Assembly: GCA_905221605.1 (NCBI GenBank)
Contig: CAJNDS010000384.1
Coordinates: 1 to 64,000 of the forward strand
Source: Symbiodinium natans
Lineage: Eukaryota; Sar; Dinophyceae; Suessiales; Symbiodiniaceae
Reading direction: 5' to 3'
Length of the DNA: 64,000 nt
In this document: piece after piece, positions 45,844 to 56,640 of the stretch
Layout: every line of letters starts with the position of its first letter
How positions within the stretch are numbered: the stretch's first letter is position 1
The notes under the pieces: generated by a model
The model's database searches: none
What the model saw: the letters and a program-made list of their open reading frames with translations, nothing else
Told to the model about the DNA's origin: nothing
Position numbers and translations under genes: made by a program

Positions 45844-45898
45844 GGATTCCCTTATGACAAGGACCCCAATAAGGCATCTCTAATTTCGGAAACGCCCC
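45844..45898 (-). mobile_element. Short inverted-repeat family element, copy 2
   Basis: On the minus strand it reads GGGGCGTTTCCGAAATTAGA then GATGCCTTATTGGGGTCCTT and GTCATAAGGGAATCC, matching copy 1 with few changes. It starts exactly where the coding exon of the adjacent membrane protein ends, so its GGGGC|GTTTCC or GG|GCGTTT end could be the splice donor. Confidence 0.7.
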
Positions 45899-46192
45899 AG
45901 TCATCGAAGCGACCAAGGCGCTGGTATCCCATCGCCAGATCGAAGGCACGGCCCGCGAAGTAAAAGCCGCTCCAAGAGCAGGCAAGGTTTGTCGCAACGT
46001 AAAAGCCTGAGATGCGCATAACAGGGCCAAGACATCCGAGGCGGTTCGACGTCAAGACCAGTCACATCAAATTGAAAAGCTGGCTCCAAGAGGCGAATAG
46101 TGGACTGGGATCGCGTCGCCCACAGTGCGATGATGACTGCGGCACCGATCAGCGCAAGCAGAGACAGCAGAATCTCCGTCTTGGAAGCGGGA
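45899..46192 (-). CDS. Membrane protein fragment, two exons
   Basis: The first part (46,192-46,059) encodes SKTEILLSLLALIGAAVIIA, a clear membrane helix, then RLLEPAFQFDVT. The second (46,006 to about 45,899) encodes GFYVATNLACSWSGFYFAGR then AFDLAMGYQRLGRFDDWG. They join in phase across a 52-base GT-AG intron (46,058-46,007). The family is not recognised; more exons are needed on both sides. The second exon runs into the repeat element at 45,898. Confidence 0.5.
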
Positions 46193-46399
46193 CGATGTGG
46201 GGGGGGGGTCTCTCACAAGCTTTCCCAGACTCCTTTTGTGTCTCATGACCTACAGCTTAACATGGCCTAATCTGACGCATCTTCATGCATCGCACGATGC
46301 GATCAATGAACAACCGTGCATCTTCATAGCCCATGTTTGGTTTGGCCGGCCGGCTGCCGGCAGATCTGGCAGATTCTGTTTCAAGATTCAATAAGCTGG

Positions 46400-47480
46400 G
46401 ATGGCTACAAAATCGTTTGTGTTCAAGGCCCTAGACAAACAAGGAAGATTGCCGGGGAAGCGGGGCGCTGTGAGTGCATGATCAGTACAGAACTCGTGTG
46501 TGGGGTTGCAGCTCTCAGCTTGAGGTGCAAGCAGAGCGGCTCTGGGAGGATCTGCCCTGCTGTGCAGCAGAAATAGGTTTCGCTTTCAAGGTTCAGGTGG
46601 GCTAAATTCAAGCTGGGGGCAGAATCATCCACAAGTCATGATGCTGAGCATGCCTGCGGTCGATACCCCTTCAACTGCAACAAACCAATCCAAACTCCAG
46701 GTGACGTCCCGGCTGGGCACAAGAAAAGAGCTGGGACTGAGCTCTCTTACCAAGCATTTGACGATCTATGTGCTGCCTGGGCCAGCTCCGGGAGGTTTGG
46801 GGCGTCAGCATGTTGGCTTATCCGGCGCTGATTCGCAAATTTGCCAGACCGAAAAGAACCCGAACCCGGAGGTTTTTGGAAACTCAGGCATAAACCATCC
46901 TAGCCAGCACGAGGCGGCCCTGAACCATTGAACCATCCTAAACTCCCAAACAAACAAGCAAGAGCTACAGACCCGGCCTTGCCATTCCATTAACACTGGG
47001 TGAGACCATCATGTCGAGACACCAGAGCCTTGGTGCTGCGGGTTCCTCTCGGAGGGTTCAGGGTTCACGGTGCGTTGTGTTGACCTTGTTGCCTTATGTT
47101 CACCATCTTCCTGCCTCAGATGTCTTAGAGCCGAAAAAAAACCACTTACACGCATCTGAATCCGAGCAGCTCCAGCAAGAAGACGGCGCCCGGAAGGGGA
47201 AGATGAAAGCGACGACATAGGCCGAAGCATCCTCCGTTCCGGAAGGTTCTCACAGGGCTTTTGGGGTTTCTCATGATTTCCCTGCAAGGAGTCCTCTGCC
47301 CACCAGTCCGAGAACGGTGATGAGGGAGAGGGCTCGCGGCATCGGGAGCTCCGAAACCCGTGCAGCAGCTGTCAGAGCCTGAGTTGACGGATGTACACCA
47401 TCCCCCAAGCCCCAGGTCGTTCGAGAACATATGCAGTGTCACAAAATATTGGAGTCACGATAGCTACCCTCTCGCTTCAG
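46400..47480. other. No gene defined
   Basis: Short ORFs on both strands only; no recognisable domain. Confidence 0.35.
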
Positions 47481-47499
47481 AAGCTACAAGAGCATGCCT

Positions 47500-47640
47500 T
47501 TTACATTTGCTGGCACAGCGGCTGGAGGCAGGGCCATGAAGAAGCACAGATTCGGTCTGGCCTCGATGAAGCTGGCAAGGTCCAGCTCTTCGATGGGACA
47601 TGTCGATGCCTGCAAGTGCTCGTACAAGCTGTGGGATGAA
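47500..47640 (-). CDS. Possible exon, unknown gene
   Basis: The minus strand, after ATCCCACAG, encodes LYEHLQASTCPIEELDLASF then IEARPNLCFFMALPPAAVPA. It reads as a globular protein; three frames are open here, so the call is tentative. Confidence 0.33.
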
Positions 47641-47848
47641 TTCGCATGTAGAATGACGCCTTGACATGCTTTCTTGCTGCGGTCGTCGCTGAGGCAACAG
47701 GTCTGAGGCTCGCGATTTTCCTGGCCTGTCTGCCTCTTCCACCTTTCAGCTTTTTAAACCCCTTGCACCTGCACCGTATCAAAACAATGTACATAAGGTC
47801 TATATCAGATTATGGAAATGTAAGAGTCCGAAAAACCATGAAACCTCT

Positions 47849-48313
47849 GTGCGCCGCGGAGCGATTGAAACGGTCAAGGAGGTCAGCAGCCATGAGCACA
47901 CTGATATTGCCGAGACCACCCACTCAGCAGTCCTGAGACGCAGTCTGAATCGAAAAACTGCCCGGCTCGAGCCAGACCAAGTGGAAAACCAAGACACCGG
48001 CCATGGCCTTCTAGGTAAAGAATGCTCAAAGCTTTGCGTGTACAAGCACAAAGCTACTCCAAAAAACAGTTCGGCAGGCGGGGCACCGTCCAGGAGGAAG
48101 GACTCGCCAAAGAAGCTCTGCCGCAGCAGTAAAGAGCATGCCACAGGCAAGCAGAATCAACCTTTACATCTCCAAGCATCTGCATCTCAAAGAAACAGAC
48201 TCGCCCCTGCTCAAATCAGGCCAAACATCACGCCGGGATCACTGCCCCCTCTACTTCCCTCTTTTTTCATCTTGTTTTCTCTCTTTCTGACTCTCTCAAA
48301 CATCACACCGTGA
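47849..48313 (+). CDS. Hypothetical hydrophilic ORF
   Basis: 154 codons with no ATG near the start (GTG). Charged (TVKEVSSHEHTDIAETTHSA) and ending in a hydrophobic Phe/Leu tail. No family. It may be chance. Confidence 0.22.
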   Translation: MRRGAIETVKEVSSHEHTDIAETTHSAVLRRSLNRKTARLEPDQVENQDTGHGLLGKECSKLCVYKHKATPKNSSAGGAPSRRKDSPKKLCRSSKEHATGKQNQPLHLQASASQRNRLAPAQIRPNITPGSLPPLLPSFFILFSLFLTLSNITP

Positions 48314-48319
48314 TCCAAG

Positions 48320-48635
48320 TCACCCCACTTGAAGCACGGCATAGAAGACACGAAGGCGCTCCAGGGCCATGTGCAGTGTAAACTCCTCCAACTCGCTGGT
48401 TATTACAGAGTTCCTTTGGGGGGAAAGCCTAAACCTGTGGGGCCATATTGCTTCAGATAGCCATAGAATGGGCGCGACTGCGTTTGCATGCAAATTCCTG
48501 CGCTCTCTGGAATCCCTCCAGAAAGTGCAGATGGCTGGAAGACAACCCACTCTTTCCATCCATTCCCCTGGGCCTCTATCTGCGCCCTTCTGCTTGACTT
48601 TGACGCCGACACTCTTGACAATGGCGTAGAACTGT
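48320..48635 (-). CDS. Terminal exon or ORF, unknown function
   Basis: After acceptor CTCCCCAG the minus strand is open for about 104 codons to a stop at 48,320. It carries QFYAIVKSVGVKVKQKGADR near the start and ITSELEEFTLHMALERLRVF near the end. The two ends look like real protein; the middle (WRDSRERRNLHANAVAPILW) is less clear and might hide an intron. Confidence 0.4.
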
Positions 48636-48724
48636 CTGGGGAGGCGGCTCTACGCCCCTGAGCTTGACGCGTCGAAGTGAAGGCTGGTGGGTCTTAAGTT
48701 TTGAGTGACGACTACTGCTGCGTT

Positions 48725-49150
48725 GCTGCTACTGCTCCTCCTCCTCCTCCTACTCCTAAGTCCTAACTCCTACCGCCAACTCCTACTCCGACTCCAACTC
48801 CAACTCCTGCTCCTGCTCCTCCTGCTGCTGCTCCTCCTCCTGCTGCTGCTGATACTGCTGATGCTGCTGATGCTGCTGATACTGCTGATACTGCTGACAC
48901 TGCTGATACTGCTGACACTGCTGACACTGCTGACACTGCTGCTACTGCTAGGGGAAGGTCAGGCACGTGACGCTGTGTGTTCCCTCACTCTACCCTGCTC
49001 ACACCTAGGTTTTGCTCACTTTGGACACAATTGTCCAGTTGCCTTTTTCTCCGCTTGCTCTTCCGTTTAACAACAGCACGGTACAACTACTACGACGACA
49101 GCGACGACTACTTCTACTGCTACTTCCACTACTACGCCTACTATTGGCCT
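48725..49150. repeat. CTC/CTG and CTGCTGATA/CTGCTGACA repeats
   Basis: A CTC/CTCC-rich tract is followed by (CTG)n with ATACTG, ATGCTG and ACACTG variants to 48,955, then a looser trinucleotide region with CTACTACG units at 49,083-49,145. Leu-rich and Ala/Val/Ser-rich ORFs here are artefacts. Confidence 0.92.
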
Positions 49151-49351
49151 GCAGAGGCAACGTTTCAAGCGCCGAAGGGTTGTGCCAGCGCCCGTTTGCT
49201 AGAGCCGCAAAGTTTGCAGGGCATTGCAGGGCAGGGTAGGAACCTTTCTCCTAACCAATGGCTCACTTCTCTCTTGTTAGAATTGTTTTCGGGTTATCGG
49301 CGTGACCTTCGAGCTCTGGAGGAATGGCGCTGCTGAAGAACACCGACAGCC

Positions 49352-49631
49352 CAGTCGCTTCAAGAACTTCCGGACATCTGACTTGAAAGTCCGGGCCACG
49401 AGCTGCCGAATCGATTCTGAAGGCACCGCTGACAGGGTCCCTCGGCTCTGGCAAAGTACAGCTGGCAAGGTTTTACAAAGCCAAGACCAATTTATTGCTG
49501 GATATCAGCTCATGTATCTTGGCATCCATGACAACAAACTGGCACTCTGCTAGTCCACTTGACACGCCTGGAGATGTGGGGGACGTGGGAGATGCGGGAG
49601 ATCCGGATCCATCACCGAGATCGGTCGCCAT
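49352..49631 (-). CDS. 5' end of a gene, unknown function
   Basis: An ATG at 49,631 opens a 48-codon exon: MATDLGDGSGSPASPTSPTS (disordered), then VVMDAKIHELISSNKL up to a GT donor at 49,487. Further down, 49,447-49,352, the same strand encodes SAVPSESIRQLVARTFKSDV followed by RKFLKRLG in compatible phase, but the intron would be only 40 bases, shorter than the others, so the acceptor may be misplaced. No family. Confidence 0.42.
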
Positions 49632-49949
49632 AAAGGGTCCTGACCTCAATCTGCCCAGCGTGTCTAAACTGCCGAGGAAGATTGTGGCACGACCAGGCTT
49701 CAAAACTCATAATCAAGCTGTCTGTAAAGGGGCCCGAAGCTTGGAGACAGAATCTCCATCACTACCCTGCCTGGAGTTGAAAAAAAATGAGCCAATGTAC
49801 CCAGCAGTCTAGTACCTCAAGCACATCGTGACTCCAGTCGCCGAGCTACAAAGGGCCATCTGATGAAACATTCATCACCCGGTCGCATGGCCATCTACCC
49901 CCATGCATCAGGGAAGCAAAGTGAAGGTATCAACATCCTGACTCTCTCA

Positions 49950-50400
49950 AGTGCTGCCATGTGATGAGTTCTCCGGAGGCCCCTCAGCACAGGCACTGCG
50001 ACGGGTAAACTGGGTAAACATCTTCGCTTTAAGCGCTAAACATGTAAGATCACAAAGCAAGACCCAACAATGGGACCGCGATGTACCATCCACCACGTCA
50101 GGGTGTCTACCCACTGGGGTGAGCCGGATGCGGTCACTTACAAATGGCACCAGTATGGCATGGTGCTGGTGCAAGAGCTCCGGTGGAATACTCTGTGGAA
50201 TCACACCGCTGTGCAGAAGCATGCGAAGATGCAAACCGTTGGCATCACATGCCGAGTCTTTTTGCCAATGGACCTGTCGATGCAGAGCTGGCTGCCAAAT
50301 TGGCACTCTTTTGCCACAAAGCTGTGGGACAACCACAAACATGTCATTCTACGATGTTCTACGTCAAAGGCAGTGAGCTCACGCCCCCCCCAAACCCGAA
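49950..50400. other. Stop-poor region open in several frames
   Basis: Plus and minus frames are both open and both protein-like (plus MDLSMQSWLPNWHSFATKLW; minus SGVIPQSIPPELLHQHHAIL). I cannot decide direction and do not call a gene. Confidence 0.3.
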
Positions 50401-50516
50401 GTCACGGAGCTGTTTGGCCCTGCCGCGCATTTGTCCAAGCTCCAGCAAGCTTCCCCTGTTTCCCAAGTCTCCACCAAGTCGTCACCGCTCTGCCCCTGAG
50501 GGGCCCCGTTTTGGCC

Positions 50517-51095
50517 TCAGTAGTAGGTGCTGAGGAAGGTCCCACGGATGGACCTGCCTCGCTGTGTCTGCGCCTCGCTCAAGTAGAGGTCCGCCGGCTG
50601 GGAGGCAGCCAGCTGCGCATAGGGCACCTGGGCAAACGCAGCGGCCCACTTCCCTGCAGAGACTGGGGTACATGTCTAAGTCTCGCTGTACAATATTTGT
50701 GGGTGAGGGGTCCACGACAGCCCTTTTCCCGACTGCTCGGTTCTGCACGTGGGCTGCCACGTGTGCTGCAGCCTTTCTTTTCGTCCAAGCAACTGCGCCG
50801 TGGATCTGGGCATTTTCTGGGCCTTCTGTGACGTCAAAGCACCGAAACTGTATCACGTGGTTTTCCCTGCCTCAGTCCCGGGGTCTGCTCGCCATTGCGC
50901 ACACTTCACCTACATTTGCGCCAATGCCGAGGCGGACATGGCCTACATGCAGGAGCATACAAGCAGTTGCAAACACGCAAGCTTGTGATTTGGGTCGCTT
51001 CATCGGACTTGCGGCGGCTGGGGTCCGTACCATAGGGAAGAGGCTTGCAAGGCTCGAACTGCACGAAGTACATCTCTGCCTTCCATGAAGTTTGG
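50517..51095 (-). CDS. Candidate distal exons after the DUF3556 gene
   Basis: An exon near 51,090-50,990 encodes MYFVQFEPCKPLPYGTDPSR. A terminal exon, 50,653-50,517 after CTCTGCAG, encodes KWAAAFAQVPYAQLAASQPA, then DLYLSEAQTQRGRSIRGTF and a stop at 50,519-50,517. Both are GC-rich and read well. They could be the C-terminus of the DUF3556 protein or a separate gene; phases with exon 51,929-51,673 were not proved. Confidence 0.45.
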
Positions 51096-51672
51096 AGATG
51101 TTTGTCTCTAGAGTTGTATTCACACAAAAGTCCCACCCGCCAGCCCTCACGACTCCGTGACACCCTGCGCATCATTTTCCTGGGATGCGCAAATCGAGCA
51201 GTTCAGCTGCAGTTCAGCTGATTTCAGCCATCCTAGCATGGAACTACCAAGTCTAAAACGCAACCTAGCAAGAACAGACCTCTACCCTTTGCAGACCCTT
51301 CGAACTGCAAAGGCTTCGACGCTGCAAACTGTGTTCAAGGCAACAACGAGACGCTTACCGTGCTTCGCTTCGCTACGCACTAACCAGCGAAAGAGTATAG
51401 GCGCTTTGATGCGTGTAGATGCGTGTAGCGATGAGGAGGACCAGTCAAACAAGGCACAGAGCTGTTAGCTGCGCACTGCAACTCTCATACGTAAACTTTG
51501 GCCATCAACGAGAGCGGTCCCATCAAGCCAGGACATCTGGCAGCTGCACGAGGCTCAATATTCACACCTCCAACTAAACAGAAACCTGCAGCTGGAACCT
51601 GCCCCGCGCCCTCAAGGCTGGAAGTTCGGGTAAGGAAGGCCCTCTTTGACGCCCTATGATGTGGTCGAAGAC

Positions 51673-53077
51673 CGCCAGGGAAGCCCATCCCTCAACCCCT
51701 GAACGGAGTAAAAGCCCTTCTTCGACTCGAAGTCGAACGCAACGGCTAAGGGATCCTTGAAGGAAGCCATGAACCCTACAAGGAGTGGCCCAGATGAACT
51801 CCGCACTGTCAGCCCGTTGGGTTGAGGAGTGATCCCCCTGGCCTTCCCAAACTGGCAGATGGCGTTGAAGGCTTCCCGCGTGCACTCGCGGGCGGCGATC
51901 CATCCGGTGCCAAGAGACCAGCCAAAGACCTGTCAGCTCAGCAAGAAAGAGAATCTCACATGGGCGGCTGTCAATATTATGATCCCTTTTGGGGGTACCC
52001 TAAATATTAGGTGCCGTAGTACAATAGGGATCCAAAAAAGGGACCATAATTTTGACAAACAGGACCCCTAAAAGAGAGCCCCCAAATAGTAGGATCCCCT
52101 TATAAGAAGGACCCAATAGGGTACCCCGAATTTCGTAGACCCCCACATAGGTCTTGAAAGCAAGCCGGGCCGGCTCACAGCGCGAAAAAAAAACACCTGG
52201 CATTCGCGAGCCTGGTTTTGGTAGGCCTCGCTGTGGGAAAAAAGCACCTGGGATTGGGAAAAAGAAACTGGCCCCAGCTGACGCTACGAGTGCTTGCGAC
52301 AGGGCACGTCATCGATGTCCCAGCCGTTCTCTTCGCAAAGTTTCTCCTTGAAGGGCCCCACTTCCGGCGGGTTTTTGTGCAATGTGGTAGAGATACAGGA
52401 GTTACGTGAATCAAACCTTTAAGGCGGAGCTGGGTGGAGGTTGGGACTACTTGAAATCCAGCCGAAGAAGCCAAGATGGATACCAGAGGGCGGTAAGCCG
52501 GCACGTAGATGATGCTGGCAGTGAGGAACCAGTCCCATCGTTCGATGGCACTTTTGCTGGCCGCGCCTGAGTGTCACCAAGGGCAACGACTCAGGGTGCC
52601 CAGCAGGGTTTCGGGTTGAAGGTTGAGGGTTTAGGGCTTAGGGCTTAAGGCTTAGGGCTTAGGGCTTAGGGCTTAGAGTTTAGGGTACGGCACAAAGAAA
52701 TGCCTGTTGGGCTGAGACTCCCCACTTTCCGAACAGCATCCTGTACATCCAGCCCAGGTTGTTTCCTGTGAATGGGTCTTCCAAGGTCTTCAGCTTCTGA
52801 TGTTTGGGCAGCGCCTTCTTGTGGACAATATACCTTCGAACGACTTGCTGAGATGGATTTGAGATTGCCGCATAAGACTAAACGCGGATAAACTGAAAGC
52901 AATAGCAAGGCAGCTCAAGCTTGGCCAGGGCACCACTGGAATCTCCAGTTCCCCGCGTAGGGGCGGTAGGCGATAAGGAATGGCACGAGAGTGGGGTAAA
53001 GCTGCCTGTCCGACGTGCTCTGTCTCTCCTTCTTTGCTTTCCTGCATTTCTTAATTTTGCTATTCTTGTTATCTCCT

Positions 53078-53112
<35 letters not shown>

Positions 53113-55234
53113 GCATTCTTTCTTTATTCCTTCCTTCCTTCCTGCCTTCCTTGCTTCCTTCCTTCCTCCCTTGCTTTCTTTCTTCCGGTATTTCTTTTTC
53201 TGTATTTCATGCTTTATGTATTCCTTTATTCCGTTCCTTTGTTTCGTTCCTTTTTGTTTCGTTCTGTCTTCTTTCTTTTTTTCTTTATGTCTTTCTTTCT
53301 GTCTGTCTTTCTTTATTTGTTAGTTTTGTTGTTTCTTTCTTTCTTCCTTTCTCCCTTTCTTGCTTTCTGAGGGCTTGGGTTCAAAGCCCTGGGTTGTGCG
53401 CCCCATTGTCAGTGACGCAAGAGTTACTTTAGGCCTTCGAGTGGGAGGTTCCACGAACCTGTTTATTAACACCTCTCTGTTTGTCTACAGCTCGAGAACT
53501 CGCGTTGCTCCTGAGCTGCTGTGCGCTTCTACTAGTTGGCCTTGTTGGCTGCCTCTTCTGCAAAGAGATATGCTGGTTGAGGCTCAAGGCTGCAAGCCCT
53601 TCGGTTTCCAGATTCTGCAGCAGTGAGTTGCACTTGCGGGAACGGGGAGTCTAGCATCTTCCTTCGGCTACAGGCATGGCAATAAGCTTCGAGGCGCCGC
53701 GAGTCAGACGGTTGTGTTCTTCGGTCTTAAGGCCCCGGAGCTTTGGGACGTCCATTGCAGCAACACCCTGGTCAGGGGATTTGAGGCGATCAGCGGCTAG
53801 GTGGAGATCCCGCTTCAGTTTTTTTCACACCTTCAGCCGAGGCGCCCAAACAAAGGGATGAGAACAAGGACCAGCACAAGGAACGACTGCAGGAACAGGG
53901 AAGATGGCAGTGAGAGCCTCAGCTTCCATTCACGATTTTGACTCCCCTCACAGCCTCTGAAACCTCGAATCGTGACAAGCTGAGACCACGTTCTGACATT
54001 GTTCAAGACTGTCAAGGCAGTTCGAGGAGCTGGTTCACGACAAAGAGGTAGTATGCCAAGATCATACAGAAGAAGTTCCACTCGAACACCGACGCGAACG
54101 GCATGCACACCCCAATAAAGAAGTGGTAGGCGATCATTCCGTAAGCACCGACATATCGCAGCGGCACCGAGCAACAGCAGAGGGCGGGGAAGACTATTTC
54201 CAGCAGCGCGCCCGTCCAGGCCAGAACAGTGGTGAACATACTCGGGTTCACGTCTCTCGGAAAGTCTGCCAGCATGATCTTGGCAAGGAAGCCCCTTGGA
54301 AGGAGATTGGCGACTGCAGAATCCTTCGTAATGAAGGGAAGCACATACTGGAACCAAGGGCCCATCTTGGAGACACCTGCCCAGGACCAAAGTGCCAACT
54401 GCACGCACTGCATGCCATTGCGCCAGTCTGGGAACATCAGGCAAACCAGCATGTACACGTAGTGCTCTCCTCGGCTGGCCAGGTAGATGGTAAAGTCGAA
54501 GACGGTGCAGAGGGCAAGTGCCAAGTAGATCGGCAGCAGCTGCGATGCCCCTAGCTCAGGGGCCAGCAGCGCCCGCAGCAGCAAGGCGATGTAGGCTGCG
54601 AAGCTCACGACGGCCAAGATGGAGCGCTGCCCGGGAACCTCGGCTAAGCCTAGGAGCCCCGAGATGCAGCTCTCGAAGTCAATGTTGCCAAATAAGACCC
54701 ATTTAAGACATTCTAAGACCCCTGCTGTATCCTCCAGTGAGGAGAAAGAGAGGAACAAAAACATCTCCGAGGTACTCCGCGGCCAAAGTTCAGCAGGTTC
54801 GCCACCTGGGGCAGCAGAGGGGAGCAGAGCGTCCCTGGCGTCAGGAAGTGGATCGCGGTACTTCCCAGGTGCCACTTAAAACGGAAGCCCAGCAGGGACG
54901 AGGTCGCTCCAAGGCCCAAAAGGCCATGCAGGACTTGGTAGACAAGGAGCCTCTTCATGTTCAAATCAGTCAGAAGAGACGTAGAGGTGTCCATGAATAT
55001 ACATTGGAAGCCAAACCACCAAATGAGGCCGATTGGCACGTATGTGCTGATCACAGCCGGAATAGGCAAGAAGGCATTGTCTCGTAGGATCTTCAGGCTC
55101 GTGAGTCTCAGTCGGTCTCGAAGGCTTGTCCGCTTCCACGCATCATCATCCAGCGGAACGGAAGCAAAATTGATGATGCCAGCCCCCTCACCAAGATTGC
55201 AGTCCTTGCTGCCGGTGAGCAGCGACTCGTTCAT
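51673..55234 (-). CDS. DUF3556-family multi-pass membrane protein
   Basis: Fitted exons: 55,234-54,776 (FASVPLDDDAWKRTSLRDRL, HFLTPGTL); 54,638 to about 54,042 (VPGQRSILAVVSFAAYIALL, LASRGEHYV, WAGVSKMGPWFQ, DFPRDVNPSMF, AYHFFIGVCMPFASVFEWNF); 53,886-53,846 (LVLVLVLIPLFG); 53,005-52,934 (LVPFLIAYRPYAGNW); 52,833-52,704 (VHKKALPKHQKLKTLEDPF); about 52,556-52,451 (SAIERWDWFLTASIIYVPAY); about 52,380-52,311 (KEKLCEENGWDIDD); 51,929-51,673 (FGWSLGTGWIAARECTREAF, GPLLVGFMASF, LRDGLPW). The order follows DUF3556, a membrane family of unknown function that I know mainly from mycobacteria; the ARGEHYV, GVSK, FP.D..PS and YAGNW blocks are the best matches. At least five hydrophobic helices. Phases agree for exons 1-2, 3-5 and 7-8. 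The start codon choice (55,234) is not proved; the ORF is open to 55,363. Function unknown; an integral membrane location is expected. Confidence 0.8.
51978..52147 (-). mobile_element. Inverted-repeat family element, copy 3, in a DUF3556 intron
   Basis: Minus strand: GGGGGTCTACGAAATTCGGG, GTACCCTATTGGGTCCTTCT, then AAGGGGATCC, TTTAGGGGTCC and a far end near GGGTACCCCCAAAAGGGATC. It is larger than copies 1 and 2 and perhaps two elements fused. It lies between the exons ending at 52,311 and starting at 51,929. Confidence 0.65.
52612..52686. repeat. Degenerate TTTAGGG/CTTAGGG stretch
   Basis: Ten or so units, mostly GCTTAGGG variants, inside an intron of the DUF3556 gene. Confidence 0.85.
53075..53365. 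repeat. (CTTT)n pyrimidine tract
   Basis: TTTCTTTCTTTC repeats degenerating into CCTTCCTTC and TTTATTCC blocks, in the intron between DUF3556 exons 53,846 and 53,005. Phe/Leu/Ser-rich ORFs here are artefacts. Confidence 0.92.
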
Positions 55235-55399
55235 AGGTTCAGGCGCTTGTAAGCCAGGAACATTCAAAATTTGGCAGATCTTGGGCCACGACTTGGGAAC
55301 TGCAGCACCGGGCGCAATGTCACAAGCGTCACAAGCGTTCGGAAAATTTGAGCACGCATGCAACCAAAACGCACTCTTGGCACCACAGCTACATCACAA

Positions 55400-56640
55400 C
55401 TGCACCTGCAAACATCTGCAAAACGTGAGACATGCCACCTCCTGGTGCATCCGGAGCTCCTGTCCGGAGCGGCCTTTCTCTTGGCACCAGGCCATGGCGC
55501 CTTGGAAACCCGGATGCGGCGGGGGAGGGGGGGGCCTCTGGCTCTTAAGCCTTTGTCCTTTGTGCTTTGCGGTCTTTCCCCCCCTCCTTCCCCCCCGCCC
55601 CCCCCCGCCACAACATGCAATGAAATCCCCAGCCCCACCGTGATGCCCGGCGTTCGGCAACCTCTGCGGCAGACTGGCCCATGGAAGTCCTCCGGCTGCA
55701 TCAGCCAAGAACAGCGAAGCATACCGACATGACGCACTTTCATTGCTTCTTTTGGGGCAATGATTCGCACCGGCATGTTAGTCTTGGTGCTGGCACGGCC
55801 TGTCTATTGAGTGCATCCCTTGCTGTTGCCTGCTTCTGGCGCATGCCGGATCTCGTGCCAGGAGAAACTGCGCCTTCGGCAGATGGCCGAGAGAAAAGGA
55901 AGCATCTAAAGGAATCAAGCTTCAACAAGCTGTGCGGGTGAAGAGATATCCAGGCCCAGCCTGCTGTGGCCAGCCAAAGGCAGCTGCGCGGTGCAGCGGT
56001 GTGATCCCGGTTTCCTGCTCCTGAGCGCTTAGGTAGAGAGAGCACTCAAAGCTGAAAGCTTATAGCACTACGTCTGCAGCACATGCTGCCCATCTCTCAA
56101 ACTTCGGAGGCTTGCAGTGCTGGTCCAGCCTGGAAGGCTATGGCAACGCCACCAAAGCCGTCATACGTGGCCCAGAATTCCTCAGAGTATGGACAAGTAA
56201 CAACTGACCAAACCTGGAACTAAAGCGCTTGTAGTTGAACCCTGGTGTCTTGCTTGAGCATACTTCGAAAGAGCCCCTTCATGATTGCGTGTTGCCATCA
56301 TCAGTAGGGCAGAACAAGTCTTCAGCATGAGAAAATCAAGAAAAACAGGCAGGAACGATTCCTCAAACGAGGCGTGGGAGCCTCGGTGTGGTTCTTCGGC
56401 CGGCCCCGCAAGGCGAACCATCTCGCACCCGACGCAAAGGTGCCATCAGGGAGCTGCGGCATACTGTTGCTGCCCGAACATGTACCGCGGGTTCTTCCAA
56501 GTGAAGGTCCCTTGTAAGCTACACATTCTGTTGTGAGCTGGGAACTGGCTGCACAAAAACTTGCTCCTCCTGATCACCAAAAGAAGTTTCGCTGGAGATT
56601 TGTTGTTTTATCGAGATTTCCATGCTACTGAGTCAGCTGA
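55400..56640. other. No gene defined; G/C homopolymer tract
   Basis: Upstream flank of the DUF3556 gene. Contains poly-G/poly-C tracts at 55,515-55,525 and 55,575-55,610 and short ORFs. It could hold a 5' exon or promoter, but no signal is clear. Confidence 0.35.

Noticed and set aside
48705-49070. Leucine-rich plus ORF and Ala/Val/Ser minus ORF
   Set aside because: CTG/CTC trinucleotide repeat artefacts.
52921-53370. Phe/Ser/Leu-rich plus ORF that looks like a membrane protein
   Set aside because: Translation of the (CTTT)n tract.
53833-54444. 203-codon minus ORF
   Set aside because: Out-of-frame shadow of the DUF3556 exon, except that its last part coincides with the true exon 53,886-53,846.
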